41,197 bases of DNA from Lysobacterales bacterium (GTDB taxonomy: Bacteria; Pseudomonadota; Gammaproteobacteria; Xanthomonadales; SZUA-36): assembly GCA_013042915.1 (NCBI GenBank), contig JABDPF010000089.1, positions 1 through 41,197 on the forward strand. Reading direction: 5' to 3'. This document shows positions 26,027 to 33,932 of the stretch, piece by piece (the first letter of the stretch is position 1; the number at the start of each line of letters is the position of its first letter). The translations under genes and the position numbers were made by a program. The notes under the pieces were generated by a model. It was given only the letters and a program-made list of their open reading frames with translations. It was not told the origin of the DNA and ran no database searches.

Positions 26027-27283
26027 TCAGCTGTCCGGGTGCACCAGGCTCGAGAGAGTTTGGCCGCGGGCAAGGGCGGGGGCGTTGCGATGGCGGCCGG
26101 TGGCACGCCGGATAAACGCCTCGCGAACCGTCCAACTGCGGGACACGAGACCCAACCCTGCGCGGCGCAGCAAGCCCAGTTCGTCGGGCAGGAACACGCC
26201 ACGCAGCCCATGAACCCCCTGGGACATCAGTTCGGCTTCCGATCGGCGCCAGCGGTCGTAACGCTCCAGCACGCGGGCATCCCCGATATCCCGCTGTGCG
26301 AACCGGGCGTCGACCAATACCTCCACCAGTCCCGCGGCATCCAGCAGGCCGGTATTGACGCCCTGCCCCGCGAGCGGATGCATCACGTGCGCCGCGTCTC
26401 CCAGCAACACCGCCCGTCGCGCCGCGTAGCGGTCGCTCAAGCGCATGGTCAACGGAAAAGCGGCCCTCGGCCCAACAGATTCGAGCGCACCGGGCCAGTG
26501 GCCCGGGCTTCCGGCCACCGCGGCCTCGAGTTCGGACACAAACGAGGCTTCGTCCTGTTCCAACCGCCGCCGTGCGTCCAGCTCGGTACAGGACCATACG
26601 ATCGAGGAGCGGCCGTCCGCAAGCGGCAGAAAAGCGATCGGTCCACCATCGAGAAATCGCTGCCAGGCAACACCGGGATTGGGCTCGGCCGACCGAACCA
26701 CGCCCACGACGCCCATTTGCCCGTATTCCCAGTGCCGCTGACCAATCCCCAGCAGACCGCGCAGCTTGGACGATGCGCCGTCGGCCGCGGCCACCAGGCG
26801 AGCCACCACCTGCTCCCCGCTGTCCAGCGTAATGACCGGCAGGCCTTCGCAGTACTCAATACCCGCCACGCGTTCACGCTCGAGAATCTCGATGCCGGCC
26901 ATGACCCTCAGCGACTGCCAAAGCGCCCACTGGACCAGGTCGTTTTCCACGATCGCGCCCAGCACGTCCAGGCCAAACTCGGGCGCCTGGAATTCAATAG
27001 CCGCGGTTTCATCCCGGTCTTCCACCCGCATGGTTCGGTACGGGCTGTGACGCTGGCCCTCCACCAGGCGCCAGGCGCCTGCTTCCGACAGGATCGACAT
27101 TGCGCCGGGCGAGATGGCGGAGACGCGTAGACCCATGTCTGTCGACGCATCGAAAGAGGGCGACTTGCCGTCGTCGATCACGACGACAGTAAATCCGGCG
27201 CGGGCCAGCAGACACGCTGCCGTCGCTCCGACCATGCCGCCGCCGACCACCGCCACGTCAAACAGACCCTCGGAGGGGATCAC
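26027..27283 (-). CDS. ubiI: UbiI/VisC-type FAD-dependent ubiquinone hydroxylase
   Basis: A 418-residue flavoprotein monooxygenase of the UbiH/COQ6 family. Seen: dinucleotide-binding VAVVGGGMVGATAACLLARA at the N-terminus; DMGLRVSAISPGAM; and the second FAD motif LLGDAAHVMHPLAGQGVNTG. Known: in E. coli the order ygfB-pepP-ubiH-ubiI is conserved and UbiI hydroxylates C5 of the quinone ring; the same position here gives the name. UbiF-like activity cannot be excluded, since family members have swapped specificities. The start is GTG at 27283, overlapping the ubiH stop (GTGA); the frame is open upstream but inside ubiH. Confidence 0.85.
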   Translation of the reverse strand: MIPSEGLFDVAVVGGGMVGATAACLLARAGFTVVVIDDGKSPSFDASTDMGLRVSAISPGAMSILSEAGAWRLVEGQRHSPYRTMRVEDRDETAAIEFQAPEFGLDVLGAIVENDLVQWALWQSLRVMAGIEILERERVAGIEYCEGLPVITLDSGEQVVARLVAAADGASSKLRGLLGIGQRHWEYGQMGVVGVVRSAEPNPGVAWQRFLDGGPIAFLPLADGRSSIVWSCTELDARRRLEQDEASFVSELEAAVAGSPGHWPGALESVGPRAAFPLTMRLSDRYAARRAVLLGDAAHVMHPLAGQGVNTGLLDAAGLVEVLVDARFAQRDIGDARVLERYDRWRRSEAELMSQGVHGLRGVFLPDELGLLRRAGLGLVSRSWTVREAFIRRATGRHRNAPALARGQTLSSLVHPDS

Positions 27284-28533
27284 AGCGATTCCCCCCGGGC
27301 CAGGCGGGGAATGTGGCCCCGGTAACCCATCGACTTCACGGCCAGTTGCCGCCGCAGCGAAGGCACAAAAGCATGGGCGAGCAAGCCGGCCAGCCGCCCC
27401 GCCGATGCAAGCGGCGAGGGATTCGAGTAAAGACGTGCCAGGCCGTCGGAATAGGCGATCGTACCGTCGTGATCGGGTTTGCGCCAGGCGCTGTAACGGC
27501 ACAGAAGGTCCCAGCTCCCCGGATCGAAACGCCCGTCGTTGCGGGACCTGTCTCGAAGGCCGTCGGCTAGAACCTCGGCAAGCACGGCCGCATCGCGCAA
27601 GCCCAGGTTGAACCCCTGCGCACCCACCGGGTGGATGGCGTGCGACGCGTTTCCGATGACCACGGCCCGCGGCCGCACGTCCTCGAGCGCTCGCACCAGC
27701 TTGAGCGGATAGGCGCTACGCTTTCCCATCTTCAGGAACCGGCCCAGCCGCTGTCCGAAACGCAGGTTGGCTCGCCGCATGAACTCTGCTTCGGACAGAT
27801 CCATCAGGGCCGCTACTTCCCTGGTCGGCACACACCAGATTAACCCGCACCGCCCGTTGAGGTGCGGCATGACCGCCATCGGCCCGCTGGGTGTGAACAG
27901 CTCAAAAGCACGGCCCTGGTGGTCTTGCTCCGGGGTCACGTTGCAGATGACGGCACTCTGGTTGTAATCATGGCGTTCGGCCTCGATGCCAAGGGATTTC
28001 CGCACGAACGACTCCGCTCCATCGGCGCCGACCACGAGGCGGGCCCGAAAGGACCGCTCGCCATCGTCGTCCCTGACCGTCAGCCGGCAGGCTTCCTCCT
28101 GCGGCTCAAGCGACACCAAGGAAACCGGGCACACCACGTCCGTGTTCTTTAGGTTCGGCAGTATCTCGGCCATGGCGGCCCCGAATGCCCGGGCCTCGAC
28201 AACGTGACCAAAGCGATCGAGTCCGAGCTCGGAAGGCGACATCAGCACCCGCCCGGGCCGGTCGAGCTCACGAACCTGGATCTCTCGGATGGGGGTGGCG
28301 CTGGAGGCGATCTTCGACCACAGGCCAAGGCCCCGGAGAATGGCGCAGGAACTGGCGCTGAGCGCCAGCGTCCGGTCATCGTAACTGGGTTGCGTCGCGG
28401 CACGGTAGGCGACGGACTCCACGACAACGGTTTTCATAGCCAGCGGGTCCAGGGCGCACGCGAGGCTGGCCCCGACAAGGCCACCTCCAATGATCGCGAG
28501 GTCGTAGAAGGGTTGTTTCTCTGCACCCGCCAC
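27280..28533 (-). CDS. ubiH: 2-octaprenyl-6-methoxyphenol hydroxylase UbiH
   Basis: A 417-residue FAD monooxygenase of ubiquinone biosynthesis. Seen: YDLAIIGGGLVGASLACAL (FAD/ADP binding); the UbiH signature DDRTLALSASSCAIL; VVGADGAESFVRK; and IGNASHAIHPVGAQGFNLGL, where the usual GDAAH is replaced by GNASH, a common UbiH variation. The start is GTG at 28533, one base after the pepP stop. It is followed by the ubiI-type paralogue in a 4-base overlap. Known: it introduces the C1 hydroxyl in aerobic ubiquinone synthesis. Confidence 0.93.
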   Translation of the reverse strand: MAGAEKQPFYDLAIIGGGLVGASLACALDPLAMKTVVVESVAYRAATQPSYDDRTLALSASSCAILRGLGLWSKIASSATPIREIQVRELDRPGRVLMSPSELGLDRFGHVVEARAFGAAMAEILPNLKNTDVVCPVSLVSLEPQEEACRLTVRDDDGERSFRARLVVGADGAESFVRKSLGIEAERHDYNQSAVICNVTPEQDHQGRAFELFTPSGPMAVMPHLNGRCGLIWCVPTREVAALMDLSEAEFMRRANLRFGQRLGRFLKMGKRSAYPLKLVRALEDVRPRAVVIGNASHAIHPVGAQGFNLGLRDAAVLAEVLADGLRDRSRNDGRFDPGSWDLLCRYSAWRKPDHDGTIAYSDGLARLYSNPSPLASAGRLAGLLAHAFVPSLRRQLAVKSMGYRGHIPRLARGESL

Positions 28534-28534
28534 G

Positions 28535-29842
28535 TCAAGCCGCCATCAGCGCCTCGATCTCGTCCACTGACTTGGCCAGGCCGTCGGTGAGCACGCGGGG
28601 CTCGTCACGGGTCACCGCCACGTCGTCCTCGATACGGATGCCCATTCCCCGCCAGCATTCGTCCACATCGCTGGTATCCGGCGGTATGTAGATGCCGGGC
28701 TCGACGGTGAGCACCATGCCGGGCTCCAACTCTCTCGAGTGTCCGTCGATGGTGTATTCGCCCACGTCATGAACGTCGAGACCCAGCCAGTGCCCCGTGT
28801 TGTGCACGTAAAAGCGCTTGAAGGCCTCGCTGTCGATCAGCTCAGCGACCTCACCCTTGAGGATGCCCAGGTCGACCATGCCTGCCGTTGCCATTCGAAC
28901 CGCCGTGTCGTGCACGTCCTGCCATTGCTTACCTGCCCGAACTGAGTCGATCGCCTGCCGCTGTGCTTCCAGCACGACGTTGTACAGGTCGCGCTGCTGC
29001 GGTGTGAATTGCCCGTTGATCGGGAAAGTGCGCGTGATGTCCGAAGCGTAACCGTCCAACTCGGCTCCGGCGTCGATCAGCAACAGCTCACCATCGAGCA
29101 ACTCCTCGTCGTTGGTGATGTAATGCAGCACGCAGGCATTGGCGCCGCCGGCCACGATCGGCAGGTACGACGCTTCGCAGCGGTTGCGGATGAACGTGTG
29201 CAACAGGCCGGCATGGATGTCGGCCTCGTTCATCCCGGGCACGCAGGTCCGCATGGCCGTCTCGTGCGCCTCGATGGCAACCTTGGCCGATCTACGCATC
29301 ACGGCCAGTTCCTCGCGGCTCTTGTAGACACGCATGTCGTGCAGCATGTCGTGCAGGGCGTGAATTTCCTCAGGTGCGTGAAAGGTCTTGCGCGCCACGC
29401 CTCGCAGTTCGTTGACCCAGCCGATCAGTTGCTGGTCGAACAGCGGGTCCCGGCCCAGGTCATGATAGATACGTTCGCGATCGGGCAACATGTCTTTGAG
29501 GCGCTTTTCCATTTCCGAGATGTCGTGGGCCTCATCCATGCCGAACTCGTCGACGGCGCCGTCCAGCCCCACCATCCGGCCGTCCCACATCTCGCGGGTG
29601 GGATCGCGCTCGCGGCAGAACAGGATGCTCTTTCCATCGCCCTCGTCCGGCACCATCACCAGCAGCGCATCGTGCTCGCGGAACCCGGTCAGGTATAGGA
29701 AATCACTGTCCTGGCGGTATGCATAGTGTGCATCGTTGTTGCGGATGCGGGCCGGCGCCGCCTGCAGGATGATGAGCGAGCCCTCGCCCGCGCGGCGCAT
29801 GAGTTGGCGTCTTCTGCGGGTATATTCTTTATCTTTGATCAC
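28535..29842 (-). CDS. pepP: Xaa-Pro aminopeptidase P
   Basis: A 435-residue cytosolic metallopeptidase (M24B) that removes any N-terminal residue preceding proline. Seen: N-terminal aminopeptidase-P domain (NNDAHYAYRQDSDFLYLTGF), and a pita-bread catalytic domain whose five metal ligands are all present: D257, D268, H351, E381 and E405. The start is GTG at 29842 with AAGGGA six bases upstream. It is the second gene of the ygfB-pepP-ubiH-ubiI unit, an order conserved from E. coli. Confidence 0.96.
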   Translation of the reverse strand: MIKDKEYTRRRRQLMRRAGEGSLIILQAAPARIRNNDAHYAYRQDSDFLYLTGFREHDALLVMVPDEGDGKSILFCRERDPTREMWDGRMVGLDGAVDEFGMDEAHDISEMEKRLKDMLPDRERIYHDLGRDPLFDQQLIGWVNELRGVARKTFHAPEEIHALHDMLHDMRVYKSREELAVMRRSAKVAIEAHETAMRTCVPGMNEADIHAGLLHTFIRNRCEASYLPIVAGGANACVLHYITNDEELLDGELLLIDAGAELDGYASDITRTFPINGQFTPQQRDLYNVVLEAQRQAIDSVRAGKQWQDVHDTAVRMATAGMVDLGILKGEVAELIDSEAFKRFYVHNTGHWLGLDVHDVGEYTIDGHSRELEPGMVLTVEPGIYIPPDTSDVDECWRGMGIRIEDDVAVTRDEPRVLTDGLAKSVDEIEALMAA

Positions 29843-29861
29843 GGGGTTCCCTTCTCGATAT

Positions 29862-30428
29862 TCAGTGGATCGAATCGTTTCCGCCAGGCCCGCGAAACTC
29901 CTCTCGCAGGGTCAGCGCAATAATTCGGACGTATTCTACAATCTCGGCGTACGCCTTTTCGTCTTCTTCAGAGGCGGACAAAGGCCCCTCGTCGGGAGCT
30001 ATCTCTGCCCGGGAAATTTCAACCAGGTCTTCCAAGGCCTCGCTGGCCTCTTCGGTCAAGTCCTCGAGAGAACAACCGCTTCCCAGGCCGGCGAGAAAAC
30101 CCGAGCACCACTGGGCGAGCGAGATGGTGCGCTCCTCCAACAACTCGTCGTCATCCGGCAACCACAGCGCAAACCCGAGTTCCTCGTCTTCCATTTGTCG
30201 GCGAGTGGTATCCCATAATTCCGCCAGAGTTTGCGCCATTCCGTCGCTCGCATCAGGCACAAGTTGTATCGCCCGAAGCTGTTCCAGGTAATCGCCCGCG
30301 GTGTCGGCGAGCCCGCAGCACAACAGGCCGCACAACAGGCCGTGTGACTCCGCCATCTCGGCCGAATCCATGTTCCCACGGCTCAAGTCCAGGGCACGCG
30401 AGAAATTGGGAAGGGAGGGTGCAGACAT
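29862..30428 (-). CDS. YgfB/UPF0149 family protein
   Basis: A 188-residue acidic helical protein of the UPF0149 (YgfB) family. Seen: AESHGLLCGLLCCGL near the N-terminus and WCSGFLAGLGSG in the C-terminal half, both family hallmarks, and a final EYVRIIALTLREEF helix. The start is ATG at 30428 (SAPSLPNFSRAL); upstream in-frame codons up to 30467 are non-conserved. Known: a YgfB homologue in Pseudomonas represses a lytic-amidase programme linked to beta-lactam resistance; whether that holds here is unknown. It heads the pepP-ubiH-ubiI operon. Confidence 0.9.
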   Translation of the reverse strand: MSAPSLPNFSRALDLSRGNMDSAEMAESHGLLCGLLCCGLADTAGDYLEQLRAIQLVPDASDGMAQTLAELWDTTRRQMEDEELGFALWLPDDDELLEERTISLAQWCSGFLAGLGSGCSLEDLTEEASEALEDLVEISRAEIAPDEGPLSASEEDEKAYAEIVEYVRIIALTLREEFRGPGGNDSIH

Positions 30429-30472
30429 AGGTTGAATCCGAAAACACGATGTTACCATTGTTATCAAGCCGT

Positions 30473-30501
30473 TTGACGGTTTTCACGGCTCAATCCATAA
30501 T
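30473..30501 (+). promoter_or_regulatory. Sigma-70-like promoter predicted to give a leaderless mRNA
   Basis: TTGACG (30473-30478), a 17-base spacer, and CATAAT (30496-30501). The expected start is about 30507-30509, at or next to an in-frame ATG (30509) of the coiled-coil gene. The -10 overlaps the upstream ATG at 30500, so that codon could not be in the transcript from this promoter. Confidence 0.5.
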
Positions 30502-30727
30502 GTCCGACATGGACTCCCTGGAACAAGCCGCAAAAGACCTGGAACGCCTGGAAGAACAGCTTCTGGCGCTCTTGGACCAGTGTAAAAAGTTGCGAGAAGA
30601 AAACAGCTCTCTGCAAAGCCGCCAGGAATCCCTGGTCGCCGAGCGTGCAGCGCTGGTCGCCAAGAACGAAGAGGCGCGCACCAAGGTCGAAGCGATGATC
30701 AACCGCCTGAAAGCGCTGGAACATTGA
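30500..30727 (+). CDS. Small coiled-coil protein (TIGR02449 type) upstream of zapA
   Basis: A 75-residue (or 72, see below) protein that is almost wholly a coiled coil: LERLEEQLLALLDQCKKL, then ENSSLQSRQESLVAERAALVAKNEEA, ending AMINRLKALEH. Known: a short TIGR02449-family protein precedes zapA in many gammaproteobacteria; its size and heptads resemble ZapB, a division protein, but function is not established. The start is ATG 30500 or, if the promoter at 30473-30501 is real, ATG 30509 on a leaderless mRNA. zapA follows after 33 bases and is probably co-transcribed. Confidence 0.85.
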   Translation: MSDMDSLEQAAKDLERLEEQLLALLDQCKKLREENSSLQSRQESLVAERAALVAKNEEARTKVEAMINRLKALEH

Positions 30728-30760
30728 TTCCTTGACCTTTTTCATGGATGGAAAAACAAG

Positions 30761-31060
30761 ATGAGCAAGCCAGCCGAACCCGTTTCCGTGATTATCCTCG
30801 ACAAGAAATACCAGTTCGCCTGCAGCACCGAGGAACGCAACGAATTGATTGAGGCAGCGCGCCAGCTGGACGAGTCGATGTCCGAGATCAAGGACACTGG
30901 CCGACTCCTGTCACTGGAACGCATCGCCCTGCAGGCCGCGCTCAATTACAGTGCGGAAATACTCGCCTTGCGACGCCAGGAAACCCAGCGCCAGGAAAAG
31001 TTTGACAGCAAGATCCGCAACCTGGCCGATCGCATCGACGACGAGCTCTCAGAGTCTTGA
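30761..31060 (+). CDS. zapA: Cell division protein ZapA
   Basis: A 99-residue FtsZ-associated protein that bundles and stabilises Z-ring filaments. Seen: N-terminal PVSVIILDKKYQFACSTEERNELIEAARQLDESM, the typical ZapA globular domain, then RLLSLERIALQAALNYSAEIL and a C-terminal coiled coil (about 65-99). The length matches the family. It lies between the TIGR02449-type gene and the 6S RNA gene, the conserved gammaproteobacterial arrangement. Confidence 0.95.
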   Translation: MSKPAEPVSVIILDKKYQFACSTEERNELIEAARQLDESMSEIKDTGRLLSLERIALQAALNYSAEILALRRQETQRQEKFDSKIRNLADRIDDELSES

Positions 31061-31091
31061 GCCACTATAAATCAGTACTTTACGGGATGGT

Positions 31092-31120
31092 TCGCCACGC
31101 TCGTGGCGACGCGCTATAAT
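31092..31120 (+). promoter_or_regulatory. Putative 6S RNA promoter with 18-base palindrome
   Basis: Consensus -10 TATAAT at 31115-31120. A perfect inverted repeat, TCGCCACG-CT-CGTGGCGA (31092-31109), covers the place of the -35 box and most of the spacer. It may be an operator or the 3' stem of the zapA transcript; no T-run follows it. Confidence 0.6.
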
Positions 31121-31122
31121 TA

Positions 31123-31311
31123 ATTTGCCCTCTGAGGTGTTAGCCATCGGGACCGTAAATGCCTTGTCCCTACATTTTGACCTCGGGGTAGCTGAACTGA
31201 ATGCTGGTGTGCATGTTCGCTTCCAGCGAAAAGCCTAAAAGCTTCATAAGCCATCCCACCTGAACCTTTGGTTCAAGGTCACCGGGCTCGTAGCGGCACC
31301 TCGGAGGGCTT
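31123..31311 (+). ncRNA. ssrS: 6S RNA
   Basis: A roughly 189-base regulatory RNA that mimics an open promoter and sequesters sigma-70 RNA polymerase. Seen: 5' end GCCCTCTGAGGTGTT pairing with 3' end GCACCTCGGAGGGC to close the long stem; central sequence CACCTGAACCTTTGGTTCAAGGTCACCGGGC that closely matches the E. coli 6S segment with CCTTGAACCAAGGGTTCAAGG; and AAGCCTAAAAGC in the place of AAGCCTTAAAAC. A consensus TATAAT lies just upstream. It is located between zapA and fau as in E. coli. The ends are set from the closing stem and are good to a few bases. Confidence 0.92.
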
Positions 31312-31349
31312 TTATTTGCGCGCTAAAAAGTCCGTTGAAGTCGTTGCCC

Positions 31350-31952
31350 ATGAGGACTGTTCCCGACCAGCATATCGAAAAACAAGCCCTGCGAAGGGAA
31401 CTGCGTGCCGTTCGCTCCTCCATCGGCAAGGCCCGGCGAACCGCCCTTGACGCAACCATCAATCGCCACCTGATCGAATACGCCCGGACCGCGCGCCTCA
31501 GCGACATTGCCGCTTACCTGGCCTTCGACGGCGAACCCGACCTGCAACCGGCCCTCGAACGACTCGAGCGGGAACGGGTCAACATCGCGTTGCCCGTCGT
31601 GCGTGCATACGAGGGCCGAAACCTGCTCGCGTTTCGCCAGTGGACGCATGGCTGCGAACTCAAACCCAATCGATTCGGAATCCTGGAGCCCGTCGATACC
31701 GAGGAGATTCCGCCGTCGCGGTTCGATGTGGTGCTGGTGCCACTGGTAGGCTGGGACCGCCACGGCAGCCGCCTGGGGATGGGCGCGAGCTTTTATGACC
31801 GCGCGTTTCAGCCCTTTGCCGAAAACCCGCGCCCGATGCGCATGGGCGTGGGATACGAGGCCCAGTGCTCCGATCAGATTCCGCTCGACCCCTGGGATAT
31901 TCCATTGCACGCGATGCTGACCGAAAAGGGCTGGTTTACCTGCGCGCGCTGA
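31350..31952 (+). CDS. fau: 5-formyltetrahydrofolate cyclo-ligase
   Basis: A 200-residue enzyme (E. coli YgfA/Fau) converting 5-formyl-THF to 5,10-methenyl-THF with ATP. Seen: KQALRRELRAVRSSI at the start; IAAYLAFDGEPDLQPAL; FGILEPVDTEEIPPSRFDVVLVPLVGWDRHGSRLGMGASFYDR with the conserved glycine-rich ATP-binding part. The ATG at 31350 is chosen; an in-frame TTG at 31335 is less likely. It lies 38 bases after the 6S RNA and is probably made by read-through from the 6S promoter, as in E. coli. Confidence 0.93.
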   Translation: MRTVPDQHIEKQALRRELRAVRSSIGKARRTALDATINRHLIEYARTARLSDIAAYLAFDGEPDLQPALERLERERVNIALPVVRAYEGRNLLAFRQWTHGCELKPNRFGILEPVDTEEIPPSRFDVVLVPLVGWDRHGSRLGMGASFYDRAFQPFAENPRPMRMGVGYEAQCSDQIPLDPWDIPLHAMLTEKGWFTCAR

Positions 31953-31991
31953 TGTCCGAAAATACCAGGCTCCCCACACGAGCGAACCCAC

Positions 31992-32453
31992 GTGAATTAC
32001 TGGCTGATTAAAAGCGAACCCGAAGATTTCAGCATCGAAGACCTCGCAAACGCACCGAACCGCACGGAGCACTGGGATGGTGTACGAAACTACCAGGCCC
32101 GGAATTTCATGCGCGACGACATGAAGATCGGCGACCGCGTGTTCTTTTACCACTCCAATTGCAAGCCGCCCGGGATCGTCGGGCTCTGCGAAGTCGCCTC
32201 CGCACCCTATCCGGATCACACGGCATTTGATGCCAACTGCAAGTATTTCGATCCCAAGAGCAATCCCGAAGAGCCCCGCTGGGTGATGGTCGACATGAAG
32301 TTCCTGCGCCGCCTGAAGCGCATGATCCCGCTCCAGGAGATCAAGCAGCACAGCGACGCGCTCGACGGCTTCGCCCTGATTCGCCGGGGCAACCGGCTGT
32401 CCATCATGCCAGTGAGCAAAGAGCACTGGGACTTTCTACTCTCCCTGGAATAA
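31992..32453 (+). CDS. EVE domain-containing protein
   Basis: A 153-residue single EVE (PUA-like) domain protein. Seen: [49 protein letters not shown]; and [17 protein letters not shown], the standard signature of the thymocyte nuclear protein 1 group. The start is GTG at 31992. Known: EVE domains bind modified bases in DNA or RNA; in chromosomal housekeeping contexts like this (fau-EVE-rpiA) the ligand is unknown. I see no restriction or defence gene nearby, so a defence role is not supported. Confidence 0.92.
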   Translation: MNYWLIKSEPEDFSIEDLANAPNRTEHWDGVRNYQARNFMRDDMKIGDRVFFYHSNCKPPGIVGLCEVASAPYPDHTAFDANCKYFDPKSNPEEPRWVMVDMKFLRRLKRMIPLQEIKQHSDALDGFALIRRGNRLSIMPVSKEHWDFLLSLE

Positions 32454-32457
32454 TTCC

Positions 32458-33123
32458 ATGAGCGACGACATGCAACAGAATGAAATGAAACAGCAAGTGG
32501 CGCAGGCAGCGCTGGAATGGGTACGAGACGATACGGTTCTCGGGGTGGGTACCGGAAGCACCGTCAATTGCTTCATCGACGCCCTGGCGAGCAGCGGCGT
32601 GCGGCTCGAAGCAGCCGTTTCATCGTCTAAAGCCACCACCCGGCGGCTGCGCGAGATCGGAATCGAGGTTCGCGAACTCAATCATGCCGGGACACTGGAT
32701 CTCTATGTCGACGGCGCGGACGAATTCGACCCGCACCGACGCCTGATCAAGGGCGGTGGCGGCGCACTGACCCGTGAAAAGATCGTCGCCGCGGCCAGTC
32801 GGAAGTTCGTCTGTATCGTTGATGAAACCAAGCGGGTGAGTGTGCTCGGTCGTTTCCCCTTGCCGGTCGAGGTCATTCCGATGGCGCGCAGCTACGTGGC
32901 CCGGCAGATCGTCGCGATCGGGGGCCAGCCCGAATGGCGCGAGGGCGTGGAGACCGACAACGGCAACGTGATAATCGATGTGCACAACATGGACCTGGTC
33001 GACCCCGTCGACATCGAGCGGCGTTTGAATGACCTGGCCGGTGTCGTCAGTAACGGACTGTTCGCCATTCGACCGGCCAACCTGGTGCTGATGGCCACCC
33101 GCGAGGGCGTTCAGAAATACTGA
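32458..33123 (+). CDS. rpiA: Ribose-5-phosphate isomerase A
   Basis: A 221-residue enzyme interconverting ribose 5-phosphate and ribulose 5-phosphate in the pentose phosphate pathway. Seen: GTGSTVN at 31-37 (phosphate binding); VDGADEFD around 84-91 with the catalytic Asp pair; [11 protein letters not shown] at 98-108 with the active-site lysine and glutamate; and [11 protein letters not shown] near the C-terminus. It starts 4 bases after the EVE gene and ends 134 bases before nsrR. Confidence 0.97.
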   Translation: MSDDMQQNEMKQQVAQAALEWVRDDTVLGVGTGSTVNCFIDALASSGVRLEAAVSSSKATTRRLREIGIEVRELNHAGTLDLYVDGADEFDPHRRLIKGGGGALTREKIVAAASRKFVCIVDETKRVSVLGRFPLPVEVIPMARSYVARQIVAIGGQPEWREGVETDNGNVIIDVHNMDLVDPVDIERRLNDLAGVVSNGLFAIRPANLVLMATREGVQKY

Positions 33124-33155
33124 CCTGCCGGTAACGAAGCGCGTCATGGTTGATG

Positions 33156-33171
33156 TGAATCAATTGATTCA
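33156..33171. promoter_or_regulatory. 16-base perfect palindrome upstream of nsrR, likely operator
   Basis: TGAATCAATTGATTCA is a perfect palindrome, embedded in a wider GATG...CATC symmetry at 33152-33173. TTGATT within it could be a -35 box, with TACCAT (33185-33190) as a weak -10. It lies 87 bases before the nsrR ATG. Autoregulation by NsrR or control by another dimeric factor is inferred. Confidence 0.5.
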
Positions 33172-33257
33172 TCGGATCTGCCTGTACCATTAAGTTCAAT
33201 TTTACGCATCAATTGCCGCGACGAATCTGCGGCGTACAAAATTTCGATGGCAGGCTC

Positions 33258-33692
33258 ATGAAACTGACTCGATTCACCGACTATTCATTACGTGTGCTGA
33301 TCTACCTGGGATTGAAGGACGACGGCCGCGTCACCATCCGGGAAATCTCGGAAGCGTACGGAATATCCCGAAATCACCTGATGAAGGTCGTCAGCCTGCT
33401 GACCCGGATGGGTTACCTGGACGCACGGCGGGGACCCGGTGGCGGGATCGCTCTGGCGATGCCGCCGAACGAAATCGTCATCGCGAGCGTGGTTCGCGAC
33501 ATGGAGGACGACCTCAACCTGGTGGAATGCTTCTGCAAAGACGGCAACTGCCTGATCAAACCGGTTTGCGAACTCAAGGGGGCGCTGAGCCAGGCGCTGA
33601 CGGCCTACCTGGATACACTGGAACGCTACACGCTCTCTGATCTCCTCCAGCCGCGAGCTGAACTGAGCCGCGTGCTGGGCATGACCGCCTGA
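33258..33692 (+). CDS. nsrR: Rrf2 family nitric-oxide-sensing repressor NsrR
   Basis: A 144-residue Rrf2-type regulator. Seen: MKLTRFTDYSLRVLIYLGL; winged helix with ISEAYGISRNHLMKVVSLL; GGIALAMPPNEIVIASVVRDMED; and the iron-sulfur cysteines C93-x4-C98-x5-C104 followed by ELKGALSQAL, the NsrR spacing. An extra cysteine (C91) precedes them. The start at 33258 gives the canonical NsrR N-terminus; upstream in-frame codons are not conserved. Known: NsrR holds an Fe-S cluster, is inactivated by nitric oxide, and de-represses hmp and related genes. None of those targets is in this window. Confidence 0.9.
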   Translation: MKLTRFTDYSLRVLIYLGLKDDGRVTIREISEAYGISRNHLMKVVSLLTRMGYLDARRGPGGGIALAMPPNEIVIASVVRDMEDDLNLVECFCKDGNCLIKPVCELKGALSQALTAYLDTLERYTLSDLLQPRAELSRVLGMTA

Positions 33693-33858
33693 CCACGACG
33701 AGACTCCTTTCCTCATAGAAGCCGCAGGCGACCCGCCGCCCCCGGTTGGGTAATTCGAGCTTCGCGAGCGGTACCAGAGGGGGCGTGCGCTTTTAGCATA
33801 CCGTCGAGTGCAGCCGCCTTCCGCCACAGGCGGGAGCAGGGAAGCGAGACTCCATAAT

Positions 33859-33886
33859 ACAAAGAGCGCCTTTCGGCGCTCTTTGT
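33859..33886. terminator. Bidirectional terminator between nsrR and the sortase substrate
   Basis: Perfect 12-base inverted repeat ACAAAGAGCGCC-TTTC-GGCGCTCTTTGT. The A-run on one side and T-run on the other suit termination in both directions. The surrounding 33693-33932 stretch otherwise holds no recognisable gene. Confidence 0.8.
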
Positions 33887-33932
33887 GCATTGCTGCTGAG
33901 TTAAACGCTCAACCGAGCGTTCGGTCAGCGTA

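Noticed and set aside
31992-32453. EVE-domain gene as part of a defence or modified-base restriction system
   Set aside because: Neighbours are fau and rpiA, with no restriction, methyltransferase or base-modification genes; this is a common housekeeping context.
33693-33932. Intergenic stretch examined for a small RNA or gene
   Set aside because: Apart from the terminator at 33859-33886 I see only loose GC-rich repeats, no promoter-like pair and no frame with a ribosome-binding site.
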